Part shown: positions 50,201 through 63,360 of the stretch, one piece after another
How the letters are laid out: each line of letters starts with the position of its first letter
Position numbering within the stretch: position 1 is the first letter of the stretch
Notes under the pieces: model-generated
Told to the model about the DNA's origin: nothing
The model's database searches: none
Seen by the model: the letters and a program-made list of their open reading frames with translations, nothing else
Source: Seriola aureovittata
Taxonomy: Eukaryota; Chordata; Actinopteri; Carangiformes; Carangidae
Reading direction: 5' to 3'
Assembly (NCBI RefSeq): GCF_021018895.1
Contig: NC_079386.1
Coordinates: 18,204,052-18,268,051, forward strand
Length of the DNA stretch: 64,000 nt
Made by a program: the position numbers and the translations under genes

Positions 50201-51500
50201 TGTCTGTCAGTCTATCTTTATTTCTTTCTGTGAAGGTTTTCAGATGAGCAATTCTGGAGGAACCAAAAGTGAAACGCTAAACAACAAGTCGGTTAGGGCC
50301 GGAGCGGCGCATCCATGAAACTAATGTCATCGATAACGACAATGGCGAGTAGGAAATATGACTGGGCTAGTTTAAGCATGGATTCCCTGGAAAACAAGCA
50401 GCAGCTACAAAACCTAGCACAGGATCATCTAAAGTGTAGAAGTTTTAGACAGACCTAAGATCTGCAAACTGGAAATGGCTTAACACAGCAGTGCAACAAC
50501 TTTGCACGGTCACTTGAAGCAAAAGCATATCAGAATGCTCTGTTTAAGACTCAGCAAGATAGCACCATATTGTTTACTTTGGATCCCCACCCAAGCATAC
50601 TAGTTTATTTTAACAGCCACCTATCAGTGAGAAAATGGCTTGTGATTCTTGTTGCAGTTTGTATATTGTTTCTAATATTTTCCTTGTTGATGCATAAATC
50701 ATTATTATTAATTCATTGTTATTATTATTATTTGTTTTTTTGTTCCAGTGATGAAATAAATCCATGTCAACCTCATCTTAGGTTTTGAAATACTGATTCT
50801 CCACTTCAGGGGATAGGATTACAGTGCAACACAGCGATTAAATAAATTTACATTCACCTGCCAATTTATTAGGTACATCTAGATGAAACTAAAGCAGTGT
50901 AATTCAACCGCTTTGCAATAAATCTTATCTTAATGAGGATTATTTTGTTCAATTTTTTATTGAATCGGTCAAAAATGATGTTTGTTTTAGTAGTCATTTT
51001 GGAGGGTGTAATATGTGAAGCTGTTGAACTGTACTAGGTTATACTGACAGGTGTTCCTAATACTTTGTCCATCACATTTACACGAATTAAGGGTTGGCAA
51101 AATATTAGGCACTCAGTATAAATCTGCTGAATCAGGAACAGTCAACTGATAAGCCTGCTAAAAAAAAAAAAATCCTGCATTGATTTAATGTAAAATATAC
51201 ACTCATTATTTTCTGTGAATGTAACTGGTGTTAGGGGAGCAGAAGTACCATGTTTCACTATTTACAGTCTCCCTGTGCAGCCCATGGTCTTTCTAGATTT
51301 TTCTAGAAGTACCGCCCGTGCCTTCTGTGGGAGCAGGACCGAACCATCTCATGTAAGTAGAGGGGGGATACGGAGGCTCTCTGAATATTTACTGTTTGCC
51401 AAGAACAAGAAAAGAAAATGAAACCGTTACTTTTATGAGTATTTAACAAATACAATATTAAATGTATGACGATTGATTAATAATTTAATACTGATGAAAA
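50201..51500. other. Intergenic between rnf175 and the FAM111A-like pair
   Basis: Holds a DNA-transposon fragment at 50855-51065 (AATTTATTAGGTACATCTAG ... GGTGTTCCTAATACTTTG), a relative of 46009-46105. Otherwise AT-rich with no gene. Confidence 0.5.
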
Positions 51501-51527
51501 TTAACTAATGCTCTAATATTGTTTTAG

Positions 51528-54500
51528 TGCCCCTGTCAGTCACGGACTATTAGGATCGTCCAAACCTTCCTGTTCTTTTCATACGGCGGGAATCTTCAAA
51601 TCCATTCATCGTCCACGTAATCTGCTGGACTGCAAGGTGTAAGGTGTTTGCTCTGAACCTGAGAGGAGGAATTTCGGGCGTTTTTCCTGGACTCTGGCGC
51701 CATTGTGACCAGAACAACGAAAGTATATCCACAACTAACAGGTAAAGTGACCAAGAAATTTTATTTCAATTTGTATTAGCTTGCCAGTTGTTAGCAGCTA
51801 CATTCATATGCGCATAGTGATTGAAATTCACGCCATTTTGTTGGTTAACTTCTGAAACAAGTGATTTTTCCATAAAAGTAAAGGGTTGATCTTTTATTTT
51901 TATTTTACCTTCACTTATCTACTTTAATTGAACCCCCTTTGAACAGCACTGCAGTGAGGCATTTAATTTTATTTATTTATATATGACCTGTGAACAAGTA
52001 GGCACATCTTGCAATAATCTCAATTTAGTGGCATTTGTCAAAACTCTGGCAAATAAAACCACAACTGAATAGCTTGGCGCCACTTGAGTTCAGTAAGGAA
52101 ATGTTTTTTTGGAAGGAGCAATGCTGAAGTCAGCTTCCTGTTTGGTGATTCCTAGGAAAGAGAAACTTAACTGATCTGTATTATCATTGTGTTTTTGAGA
52201 GGGAGGGGAAAGGATATTAGGATAAGGATATTAAAATGGGACAAAGTGGTGAAAATGTGTGAAGGAAAGTAAAGGAAAAGCACAGGCACATCGCAGTAGT
52301 GTGAATGGGTTAAACATAAAGAGCGGGAAGCAGAAGGTTGGAAATTGCGACATAGATTAGTTGTCTGATTTGGTGTGCGGTAAAAAGGATCTGACTGCAC
52401 TGCCCAATGCCCTTGACACTTGTTTGTTGCCAGCCCATAATGTGTGCTGAGAGTGAGTCATTTCCTCGTTTATTACACATTTAGCAAATTTGACTATGTC
52501 CTGAACTTGGATCTTTATTGTTTATCTGTGGTAGGGAGTGAAACTCTGTGCTCCTTTAGTCCCCAGAGCCTAGTACTGCTCTGTAACCACTCCCTACGAG
52601 TTTGGGTGAATTAACCATCACAGCCTGTTTGTGTACTGGATGCCAAGGTGACTCAACTCTCTCCAACCAGGATCTCTCTGGAATAAACTGTGTATAACTT
52701 ACTCAGTGGGCTGGTAGCAACATGTCCTTATCAATGTCAAGGTGCCACTGAATTGTCTTTGTTTGATAAAATGAACATCAGTCAATTTTTTAATTTGAAA
52801 ATCAGGTGTAAGATGTGAGTTAGCCAAAACCTGTTCATTGCTTAAACATGTTTTAACATCAACTAATTTTATTTTTGTGATGTTAGGTGTAAATGCCTCC
52901 CAAAATGCCTCCCAAAAAGCATAAAGGGCAAAAGGATATCAGTTCCTTTTTTCCGAAGAAAAGTGTAAGTAACCATTTCTGTAATCAAGGCTTAACAGAC
53001 ATTTATCATCTTTAATATTTGTGACTTGTGTAGCCTTAATTTTGGTTAAAGTTAAGCCATACTTCTTATGCGGGTATCATTTCTATTCAGAAGTAGCCAC
53101 AGCATGTCTAACTGATTTGTTTGTGTATGCATGTTTTTATTAGGACGATCCTGGCAGCAGCAGTACAGAGAAAACACAGCTAGGTGGAGCTACAGCCTCT
53201 CAGGTGAGCTCTCTGGCATTGAGAAATGGTTTCAGGTTTATGAGGTGATTGAATAATTTGGAGTTTTTACATAGATGGTGGGAACAAAATATTAGAAACA
53301 CGATTCAATATACAACACAGTCCAGCACGACACCACCATCCACTGTGACCTCAATGATAACATAAAGTAGAATCGTCACCTTTTTGACAGTGTCAGCGAA
53401 AGTAGACTACATGTAAGTATACAAGTCCTTTTAATGCAATCACATTCATACAAAACACCAGGCAAAATGGCAGAGACATTAGAAGACAAAATGTCGAAGC
53501 AAATGGCTCTTATATTAAAGAGAGATAGCCATCCACAAAAAGAAGTTTGGTAGGTTTTAAAGGATAAGACATTACAGTTTAAAATGAAGACAAAGAAGTA
53601 TTTGAGTAATTTAAAATCAATTAGTTGCTCCTCGTGCATGAGCACAAAATGCAATAAGAACCCGCTCTTAAAACCATTGTGCCATTTTGCTACTGGTGCT
53701 ACTACTTTCATGAATGAGGTTCATGATTTTTTAACATTAACTCTAAATCTTTTTCTCATTTTGCAGAATGCCACAGGCTTTCAATGGAAAGTGAAGGAAG
53801 AGAATGGCTTTGACGTGAGTAGACTGTGATGCACAGAATAAGCAGCATTTTTATCAGAACAAGGGCATCTAACCTTTGCTTTGCTGCTGATTTCCTGCAG
53901 GGCGAACATTCACATCATTTCACTGTGAAATTCAGTCGACATGGCCCTAAGGAATACAACGTGAACTGTCATCAACCTTGCACGGTGCTCGAGGCAATAA
54001 AATCAACTGAAAAATACAAGGAGAAGGTTAAATGTGCAGATGCAAACATTATAATTCAGCTGGGTAAAGAGGATAAGGAATCTATTGTTCCAACACATTT
54101 CCCTTGTTCTTGTATCAGTGATGATGAGTGTCTGATCATATCATGTAAAAAAGAAACGATCGAAGAGGCCCAAGACCAACAGAACAAAATAATATATCCA
54201 AGAGACAGATATATAGTCTTCTTCATAGATACCATAGGAGGCGTGAACGCCAAATCAAAGGAGCTTTTTAGAAGCAGTGTTGTCAAACAGTACAAGACTC
54301 TCTGTGTTTATGGAGAGAAGGGTATGACTGTGGAAGCAGCTCTGAAAAGAGACGGTCGCTTCATTGATGACCTCGGCAAATTTAGTCTGTCTGACAATGA
54401 GAATCCAAATATTCTCACTGACTGTACAGTAACAGTTGACAACCTTGATCAGAAATTACTCAAGATATGTCTTCCACTGAACAAGAGAAAAAGTGATGAA

Positions 54501-55680
54501 AAACAACAGGAAAAGGAAGGTGCATCAAATAATTTACAAAACGAGCATGAGACAAGGTCAGTCGAAGATGTAGTGAAGCAGAGTGGAGTCAGTGTAAAAA
54601 GAGCAGTAGAAAAGTCGGGCAGCAACAACACAGACGAGATTTATGAGATACTGTGCCAGCAGTTTCCAGATCTGAAAAAATGGATGGAGGAAAGATTCTC
54701 TGGTAATTCGTATGAGGAAGAATTGACCCTGAGGAAGGAAGACTTTGGAAAGATCCAACAGTCTTTTAGCGAAGTTCACAGAGTCAGGAATCTGCTGAAA
54801 CTGGGCGAGTCAGTTTGTAAAGTCGTTGTTAAGGATGTTTGTCAGGGAACAGGCTTTGTGCTGTTTGATAACTTTATCCTGACTAATGCACATTTATTTG
54901 AAGATAAGGTTGATGTCAAAAAGTTGCAGCTGGATGTAGATGTGTGGGCTCTATTTAACTATGATGATCCTGAGCCTGACACAAACTTCTACCACTTCAG
55001 TTGTGAGAAAACATTAATTGACTTTGATGTTGAGCTAGATTATGCCATACTGGAGCTCAACCCTGAGGGCCGAAGCAACAAACAAAGAAGAAAGCCAAAG
55101 AAAATAAAAGTACCACCAGGGCTCCTGAAGAAATTTGGTCCATTGCCTCTGAAGGGTGAAGCCTGTATCATTGGTCACCCAGAGGGAAGACTGAAAGAAA
55201 TGGATTCTACATGTATCATTGAGAAAGAGAAAAGGCTAAAGGCTATCAATGATCATTTACAGCCTTACACAGACAGTAAGTTCATCATCCAGTCAATCAA
55301 TCAAGTGCTCAAAGCTCAAGGCATTGAAAACATAATGATGGGTGGAAGGGATGCAGAAAAAGTAGTGACCTATAACACTTTCATGTATCACGGCTCCTCT
55401 GGCTCCCCAGTGTTTGATGCTCTTGGCCGAGTTGTTGGTTTGCACACTGCAGGATTTACCTACGATACCAGTATGTTCGACCCAAAGCGTAAAGAGAGTG
55501 CGATAGAGTTCGCCCATCCTCTGCTTACTATATTTAAAAAGTTTGTGGGTAATCTGATGGAAAAGGAGAAAGAGCAGCTGTTGACGAGAATTGAGAAGGA
55601 AGCGGAGGAAAACAAGCACCTAAAAGAGGTACTCAAGGCTGAGAGAGCAAATCATGAGGAGCCAATGGAGACAAATTAGG
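51528..55680 (+). repeat. Tandem duplication unit 1 (FAM111A-like gene)
   Basis: From AGTGCCCCTGTCA to the gene end this block is repeated at 56938-60761, introns included, with only scattered differences. Unit 1 has 42 extra bases near 51542-51583. Intron similarity as high as exon similarity shows the duplication is recent. Confidence 0.9.
52893..55679 (+). CDS. fam111a-like: FAM111A-like trypsin-fold serine protease with PIP box (copy 1)
   Basis: FAM111A is a PCNA-linked nuclear protease that clears protein obstacles at replication forks and restricts some viruses. A 5' non-coding exon ends at 51741. Coding exons: 52893-52964, 53144-53203, 53767-53814, 53901-55679, all phase 0, giving 652 residues. 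The ATG at 53826 lies in the last intron and is not the start. Residues 13-20, QKDISSFF, match the PCNA-binding PIP consensus Qxx(I/L/M)xxFF. Two ubiquitin-like domains follow (about 65-145 and 165-255), then a charged helical linker (about 255-345), then the protease domain. The triad fits H391 (LTNAHLF), D440 (ELDYAIL) and S560 (GSSGSPVFD); the human protein has H385, D439 and S541. The C-terminus is a charged coiled coil. Polyadenylation signal candidates at 55944 and 56047. Confidence 0.9.
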
Positions 55681-56937
55681 TATAAATTAGCTTCTCCAGG
55701 AAGTCGCTAAACACATCTGGCTTGACTTTCTTCCTGTGCTGAGACACACCTGAGAAAGCAGCTGAGGCCAGCCAGCCTTTGCTTGTTTTCTATTTTATTT
55801 TATCTATCTTATTTTAAATGTTTTTACTTATTCTATGCCTCTGTAAACCTCTTTTGAAATGCTTTGTTTTTGTGTTTTAAATGAAATTCCAGGCCATAAA
55901 CATATTTGTTCTTAATGTCTTGCCTGGTGTAAAATAAGGGTTAAATAAAAGTAAGAACTATATATCATGTACTTAAGGTCTTTTTTATATAATTCTTTGC
56001 CTCTGTAAACCATTTTGAATTGCCTTGTGTCTGAATGTTTTTTTGTTAATAAACTTGCCTTTGCATGGAAAAAATGCAGATCCCTCATTCATTTAAATGA
56101 GACCACTGCAAGAGTGGCCAACTAACATGGAGACCCCCGGTCAGCGAGCCAATGTAAAGACAGTAAGGTGTCCGTATGTAAGATGCGTTACTTCCTTTTT
56201 TGCCACTAAAGTAAAAAGGTAAATACGCTACTACTTTTATGGTTAATGCTAACGAAAGACTGTAAGCTTTACTACTGTAGGGTATGTTTTGGTACAAATT
56301 GTTAAAATTTTGATAGACTTGTTGGGGAATACGAGGTTGGATGTAACAAGGTGATCACAGAGTTATATCTCCAAGGTAAAACAGCTAAACAAGGAGGCAC
56401 TAACGTCATTGTAAAGCCTGGCAGTGCCAATAGAAACGCAGTACTTGTGTGGGAGGAACAACTGCTTTATAAACTGCTGAACTGAAAGTTGGGTTATACC
56501 TCTTCAACCAAATCCAAGGTAAGACACCCAAGTTCATTTTTTTAATTTACAGGTTTTATAATTATGGTGTTGTCTATAATGAATAGAATAAAATTTAAGA
56601 TGATGTTTCCATGTTTTCAAGCAAAACACCCTTAAAAATGTTAACTACTTAGTTCATTTTGATTAATCGAATAACAAATGTAATTATATTTTCTTTCTCT
56701 TGCTCAAGTTTCGAAGAAAGTTGTCTCCATCCATTATGCTTATAAACCTACAGCAGTGAGTGCTTCAGCCCCTACCTGAGAGTTCGACCTGTTGTAGCCT
56801 GAGCCTGTTTGTCTGGATTCCACGGTGAGTTATCTTTTATGTAGTGATAACAAACACAGTACCTTGAGAAACCACAGATATGCAGTAAAACTACTTTTAC
56901 TGCATACTGCACACATTGATTCATTATAATATTTTTT
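55680..56937. other. 3' UTR of copy 1 and spacer between duplication units
   Basis: AATAAA signals at about 55944 and 56047, then AT-rich DNA. Stretch 56330-56480 (GGTGATCACAGAG to TGTGTGGGAGGAACAAC) is unique to this spacer. No exon recognised. Confidence 0.5.
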
Positions 56938-59900
56938 TAGTGCCCCTGTCATACGGCGGGAATCTTCAAATCCACTCTTCGTCCACGTAATCTGCTGGTT
57001 TATAAAACTGAAGGTGTTTACTCTGAACCTGAGAGGAGGAATTTTGGTCGTTTTTTCTGGACTCTGGCGCCATTGTGACCAGAACAAAGTACATCCACAA
57101 CTAACAGGTAAAGTCACCAAGAATTTAAGCTTAAATTTTGTATTAGCTTGCCAGTTGTTAGCAGCTACATTTATAAGTACATAGTGATTGAAATTCACGC
57201 CATTTTGTGTGGTGAACTTCTGAAACAAGTGATTTTTCCATAAAAGTAAAGGATTGATCTTTTATTTTTATTTTACCATCACTTATCTACTTTAATTGAA
57301 CCCCCTTTGAACAGCACTGCAGTGAGGCATTTCATTTTATTTATTTATATATCACATCTTGCAATAATCTCAATTTAGTGGCATTTGTCAAAACTCTGGC
57401 AAATAAAACCACAACTGAATAGCTTGGCGCCACTCGAGTTCAGTAAGGAAATGTGGTCTGAAGTCAGCTTCCTGTTTGGTGGTTCCTAGGAAAGAGAAAC
57501 TTAACTGATCTGTATTATCATTGTGTTTTTGAGAGGGAGGGGAAAGGATATTAGGATAAGGATATTAAAAATGGGACAAAGTGGTGACAGGCAGAAGAAA
57601 CAAGGAAGGACAAAATGTGTGAAGGAAAGTAAAAGCACAGGCACATCGCAGTAGTGTGAATGGGTTAAACATAAAGAGCGGGAAGCAAAAGGTTGGAAAT
57701 TGCGACATAGATTAGTTGTCTGATTTGGTGTGCGGTAAAAAGGATCTGACTGCACTGCCCAATGCCCTTGACACTTGTTTGTTACCAGCCCATAATGTGT
57801 GCTGACAGTGAGTCATTTCCTCATTTATTACACATTTAGCAAATTTGACTATGTCCTGACTTGGATCTTTATTGTCTATCTGTTGTAGAGAGTGAAAATC
57901 TGTGCTCCTTTAGTCCCCAGAGCCTAGTACTGCTCTGTAACCACTCCCTACGAGTTTGGGTGAATTAACCATCACAGTCTGTTTGTGTACTGGATGCCAA
58001 GGTGACTCAACTCTCCCCAACCAGGATCTCTCTGGAATAAACTGTGTATAACTTACTCAGTGGGCTGGTAGCAACATGTCCTTATCAATGTCAAGGTGCC
58101 ACTGAATTGTCTTTGTTTGATAAAATGAACATCAGTCAATTTTTTAATTTGAAAATTAGGTGTAAGATGTGAGTTAGCCAAAACCTGTTCATTGCTTAAA
58201 CATGTCGTTTTAACATCAACTAATTTTATTTTTGTGATGTTAGGTGAAAATGCCTCCCAAAAAGCACAAGACAGGAACGAAAAAGAAAGTGAAGAAGGCT
58301 TAACAGACATTTATCATCTTTAATATTTGTGACTTGTGTAGCCTTAATTTTGGTTAGAGTTAAGCCATACCTCTTACGTGGGTATCATTTCTATTCAGAA
58401 GTAGCCACAACATGTCTAACTGATTTGTTTGTGTATGCATGTTTTTATTAGGACGATCCTGGCAGCAGCAGTACAGAGAAAACACAGCAAGGTGGAGCTA
58501 CAGCCTCTCAGGTGAGCTCTCTGGCATTGAGAAATGGTTTTAGGTTTATGAGGTGATTGAATAACTTGGAGTTTTTACATAGATGGTGGGAACAAAATAT
58601 TAGAAACACGATTCAATATATAACACAGTCCAGCACGACACCACCATCCACTGTGACCTCAATGATAACATAAAGTAGAATTGTCACCTTTTTGACGGTG
58701 TCAGCGAAAGTAGACTACATGTAAGTATACAAGTTCTCCTTTTAATGCAATCACATTCATACAAAACACCAAGCAAAATGGCAGAAACATTAGAAAACAA
58801 AATGTCGAAGCAAATGGCTCTTATATTAAAGAGAGATAGCCATCCACAAAAAGAAGTTTGGTAGGTTTTAAATGATAAGACATTACAGTTTAAAATGAAG
58901 ACAAAGAAGTATTTGAGTAATTTAAAATCAATTAGTTGCTCCTCGTGCATGAGCACAAAATGCAATAAGAAGCCGCTCTTGAAATCATTGTGCCATTTTG
59001 CTACTGGTGCTACTACTTTGAACATTTCATGAATGAGGTTCATGATGTTTCAACATTAACTCTAAATCTTTTTCTCATTTTGCAGAATGCCACAGGCTCT
59101 CAATGGAAAGTGAAGGAAGAGAATGGCTTTGACGTGAGTAGACTGTGATGCACAGAATAAGCAGCATTTTTATCAGAACAAGGGCATCTAACCTTTGCTT
59201 TGCTGCTGATTTCCTGCAGGGCGAACATTCACATCATTTCACTGTGAAATTCAGTCGACATGGCCCTAAGGAATACACCGTGAACTGTCATCAACCTTGC
59301 ACGGTGCTCGAGGCAATAAAATCAACTGAAAAATACAAGGAGAAGGTTAAAAGTGCAGATGCAAACATTATAATTCAGCTGGGTAAAGAGGATAAGGAAT
59401 CTATTGTTCCAACACATTTCCCTTGTTCTTGTATCAGTGATGATGAGTGTCTGATCATATCATGTAAAAAAGAAACGATCGAAGAGGCCCAAGACCAACA
59501 GAACAAAATAATTTATCCAAGAGACAGTTATATAGTCTTCTTCATAGATACCATAGGAGGTGTGAACGCCAAATCAAAGGAGCTTTTTAGAAGCAGTGTT
59601 GTCAAACAGTACAAGACTCTCTGTGTTTATGGAGAGAAGGGTATGACTGTGGAAGCAGCTCTGAAAAGAGACGGTCGCTTCATTGATGACCTCGGCAAAT
59701 TTAGTCTGTCTGACAATGAGAATCCAAATATTCTCACTGACTGTACAGTAACAGTTGACAACCTTGATCAGAAATTACTCAAGATATGTCTTCCACTGAT
59801 CCAGATCCAACAGTCTTTTAGCGAAGTTCACAGAGTCAGGAATCTGCTGAAACTGGGCGAGTCAGTTTGTAAACTCATTGTTAAGGATGTTTGTGACGGA

Positions 59901-60761
59901 ACAGGCTTTGTGCTGTTTGATAACTTTATTCTGACTAATGCACATTTATTTAAAGATTACGTTGATGTCAAAAAGTTGCAGCTGGGTGTAGATGTGTGGG
60001 TTCTATTTAACTATGATGATCCTGAGCCTGACACAAACTTCTACCAATTCAGTTGTGAGAAAACATTCATTGACTTTGATGTTGAGCTAGATTATGCCAT
60101 ACTGAAGCTCAACCCTGAGGGCCGAAGCAACAAACAAAGAAGAAACACAACCAAAATAAAAGTACCACCAGGGCTCCTGAAGAAATTTGGTCCTTTGCCT
60201 CTGAATGGTGAAGCCTGTATCATTGGTCACCCAGAGGGAGGAGTGAAAAAAATGGATTCTACATGTATCATTGAGAAAGAGAAAAGGCTAAAGGCTATCA
60301 ATGATCATTTACAGCCTTACACAGACAGTAAGTTCATCATCCAGTCAATCATTCAAGTGCTCAAAGCTCAAGGTACTGAACACATATTGTCCGGTGGAGT
60401 TCTAGCAGAAAAAGTAGTGACCTACAAAACCTTTATGTATCGCGGCTCCTCTGGTTCCCCAGTGTTTGATGCTTTTGGCCGAGTGTTTGGTTTGCATAGT
60501 CTTATATTTGCTTATAACTTTGGAGACCAGCCACACATTGTCATGGGATGTGCCTATCCTCTGCATATTATATTTAAACAGTTTGTAATCAAGCTGAAAG
60601 AAAGTGGAAATTATGAACTGTTGAGCAGAGTTGAGGAAGAAGCAAAAGGAAACAAATTCCTAGAAATGATATCTCCTCCAACTCCATACAGTGAATATTT
60701 TAGAGTTGTCCGGTACTCTTCCAAAGTTTGTGAGAAATCTGAAGGAAAAGAGGACTGTTGA
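56938..60761 (+). repeat. Tandem duplication unit 2 (FAM111A-like gene)
   Basis: The second copy of 51528-55680, about 5.4 kb downstream in the same orientation. The 5' non-coding exon (ends 57107), coding exons 2 and 3 and their splice sites are all kept. Differences are concentrated at the start-codon exon, the linker and the 3' end of the last exon. Confidence 0.9.
58250..60761 (+). CDS. fam111a-like: FAM111A-like serine protease lacking PIP box and linker (copy 2)
   Basis: Exons: start exon from ATG 58250, then 58452-58511, 59086-59133 and 59220-60761. In the start exon a deletion removed the PIP box and the original donor. The frame reads MPPKKHKTGTKKKVKKA then stop at 58301-58303. The only in-frame rescue is a weak donor AAA|GTGAAG at 58289, giving MPPKKHKTGTKKK and about 562 residues. 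Both ubiquitin-like domains are kept. An in-frame deletion joins the second directly to IQQSFSEVHR, removing about 90 residues of linker. The protease triad is intact (LTNAHLF, ELDYAIL, GSSGSPVFD). The C-terminus differs from copy 1 and ends EGKEDC. It may be a working paralogue with altered targeting, or an early pseudogene if the start exon no longer splices. Confidence 0.75.
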
Positions 60762-61785
60762 GGAACTGTTGAAGAGAGATGAGGAGAATACATTTAAGCA
60801 ATACCTTAAAATCTTATTTTCATATCTAATATTTGTATTATTTTCCCCCTTGATTTTAAAATAAGCGTTTTGATGTTTCAATCAAATAATTCTATTGTTA
60901 ATTGGAGAATTTGGGAATTAATCAAGAGAGTAACAAATAATTGTCAGTGTGTTAGTATTTGCAGTTCATAAGTCCTTAATTTAACCGTTATGTTCTATGA
61001 CGTTGCACAAGATTTAAGAAGACAGAACAGAGACTAATGTCAGTCTGTGTTCTAGGTTTCACTTAACTCCAACTTCATGTTCTCCCCATGTTCTCCTTCT
61101 GTCCACAAGATGCCCCCAGACATTTATCTGTTTCCCTGCTCACTCACAAACCCCATCCCAGTTCCCTCATCACCCAGGCCAGTACTTGTTGTCAAGTTGT
61201 TGTCAGACACCTGAGTTTTGTTACCTGTTGTGCTTGTTTGCCTGCCTGTTCGTCTGTCTGCCAGTAAGGTTGTTTTTATATATTAAAGCTTCTTCACTAT
61301 CATCCAGCCTGCCTGTGTGTATTTGCGCTTGGGTCCAACCTGCCTGTGTTGCTACCATGTGACACTTTAAGCTTGTTTGTAAATGCTGGTCAGGTTTTAT
61401 GTTTGAATGAGAACCATTGTGGAGACGGTCTGGTTCTCCCAGTGGATGGCGAGCATTCAAGCTCAATCCCAACGTACCCAGAATCAATATGATCAATGAA
61501 ACAGTCGGCTGAGGACAGTCTGCTCTGCGGTAGGATTGTGTCAGTCACCTGAATTGGTACCAGCTTGAACTTGAAGGGTACATGCTGTCTGAGTAGGGTC
61601 CAGAATTAATTGCTTATTCATAACCAATGATAAGATTTTTGAGCGATTAATACTATCAGTTAAAATATCCTGGGGCTATTTGTCTGACAGAAAATTGAAA
61701 ATGAACATCACTAGCCGTGACCAACCCAACCCTTTATAGATGGGACCCTCAACTGAAACAAATATAAATAAAACAAATAATATTC
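60762..61785. other. Downstream of FAM111A-like copy 2
   Basis: AT-rich to mixed DNA with no polyadenylation signal beyond a possible ATTAAAG at 61284. No gene recognised. Confidence 0.45.
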
Positions 61786-62715
61786 CAGGCATTAAACATC
61801 CTGCTCATGGTCCTCCATCATTCACTGCCTGGCGGGTAAGGCTGGTTAAGGGCGGAGGGTTTCGGTAAGTGAAAAAGAAACCGAAACTATTTTCTAATCC
61901 CTGTATCTCATTTACTACATGGTTCCTTTTGAAAGGCCCACACCTAGATTTTAAAAATGCTCCAGATTCTTAAAAATGTAGAGCCGGTTCCATGTAGAGG
62001 TCTTCAGTGCATAACAATGAATCACCATTGTCACTGAATCAAATCAATGTCTTAGCGCAGTGGAGCGCCTGGCGGGCATCCAAGTGTCATTTTCAGCTGA
62101 GCTATGATTGACAGTATGTTGAAAATGAAACCCACAGAAACAACCATGATCCGATCACTCAGACATAATTAATGAGCTACTGAGCTAACGTAATGTGCAC
62201 TACGTGTGTAAGCTAGGTACATACTGAAGTGCGGGAAGTGATTAGAATGAGAAAACTGATTCGTGATTGGGGGTTATCACTATTTGCAGATAGCAAAAGT
62301 ATTGTAGTGAAAACTTATGAAAACTTCTGGCCTGGGTCCTCAGCCCGAGTCTGGCATTTATACTAAATGCGGATGTAGCACCTGACATACATGCATGCTC
62401 TATAAAACCCAGACTGGGGCCTATATTCTACTGTTTACGTGAGGTAACCAAGAAAAAAGATAGTTTGTCATTGTTATAACCTGATAACTTTTGATTAATT
62501 AATTTCAAATTGTTTTTTTGTCTACTTACCCACCTAAAACCTAAAGATATCAAAAGACAGAGACATACATCACATCCTTACACACAACAGCTTTGAGTGA
62601 GATAGTTTTTTGTTTGTTTTGTTTTTAGTATAATAAATCACCCAGATGAGTTATTGATTTTCAGAATTGTTGTTAACTGTTTTTCTCTTTGCAGTGCAAC
62701 TGAAGCATAAGAGGT
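61786..62715 (+). repeat. Tandem duplication next to the third FAM111A-like remnant, copy 1
   Basis: Landmarks CTGCTCATGGTCCTCCATCA, GCTGGTTAAGGGCGGAGG, GAATCACCATTGTCACTGAA and the acceptor TTTTTCTCTTTGCAG|TGCAA recur in the same order in 62760-63320. Each copy ends in a splice-acceptor-like site. Confidence 0.7.
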
Positions 62716-62759
62716 AAAAAATAAAATGCTTTGATATTAACAATCTCTGTATATATTTC

Positions 62760-63320
62760 AAGTGTTAAACCATAATAACTGCTCATGGTCCTCCATCATA
62801 CTGCTGATGAGAAAACAAACATTGTCAGTAAGTGATGCTGGTTAAGGGTGGAGGCTCTCAGTAAATCAACACGAAACCAAAACGAGTTTCTGATTCACTA
62901 ATCTCATTCAATGCTTTTCCCCTTTTCTTTGAAAGACTCTAGGTTTTAGAAATGCTCTGGATTCTTATGAAGTAGAACTGGTTCCATTTAGAGGTGTTGA
63001 GTGCAGTGCACTGAGTCACCATTGTCACTGAATCGAATCAGTATCTTTGAGCAGTGGAGCTTGTGACCGATGACTGATTCAGAGAACGTTATGTGCTCGC
63101 TAAAAGCACATTGAGAGACGTTGAAAGCCACTGAAACAATCATAATCTGATAACTCACGTTTTGCACCGACTTCTAAGATCACTGTGATAAATGTATTAT
63201 CTCAATCCTCATCTCTTATGTACAAAATCTGTTTAACAAACTGTGAAAGAGTCCATTTCATGAAGCCGATGAGGTCGAGCTACTCACATTAACTGTTTTT
63301 CTCCTTGCAGTGCAAAGGAA
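62760..63320 (+). repeat. Tandem duplication next to the third FAM111A-like remnant, copy 2
   Basis: Shorter copy of 61786-62715 (CTGCTCATGGTCCTCCATCA ... TTTTTCTCCTTGCAG|TGCAA). It leads straight into the protease fragment, so it is probably former intron sequence of that gene. Confidence 0.7.
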
Positions 63321-63360
63321 CTGCTGATAACTGCTCTGACAATAATAATCTGACCAACAG

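Noticed and set aside
53826..53900. ATG at 53826 as the start of the FAM111A-like protein
   Set aside because: It lies in the intron before the acceptor at 53900; upstream phase 0 exons with a PIP box supply the real N-terminus. The same applies to 59145 in copy 2.
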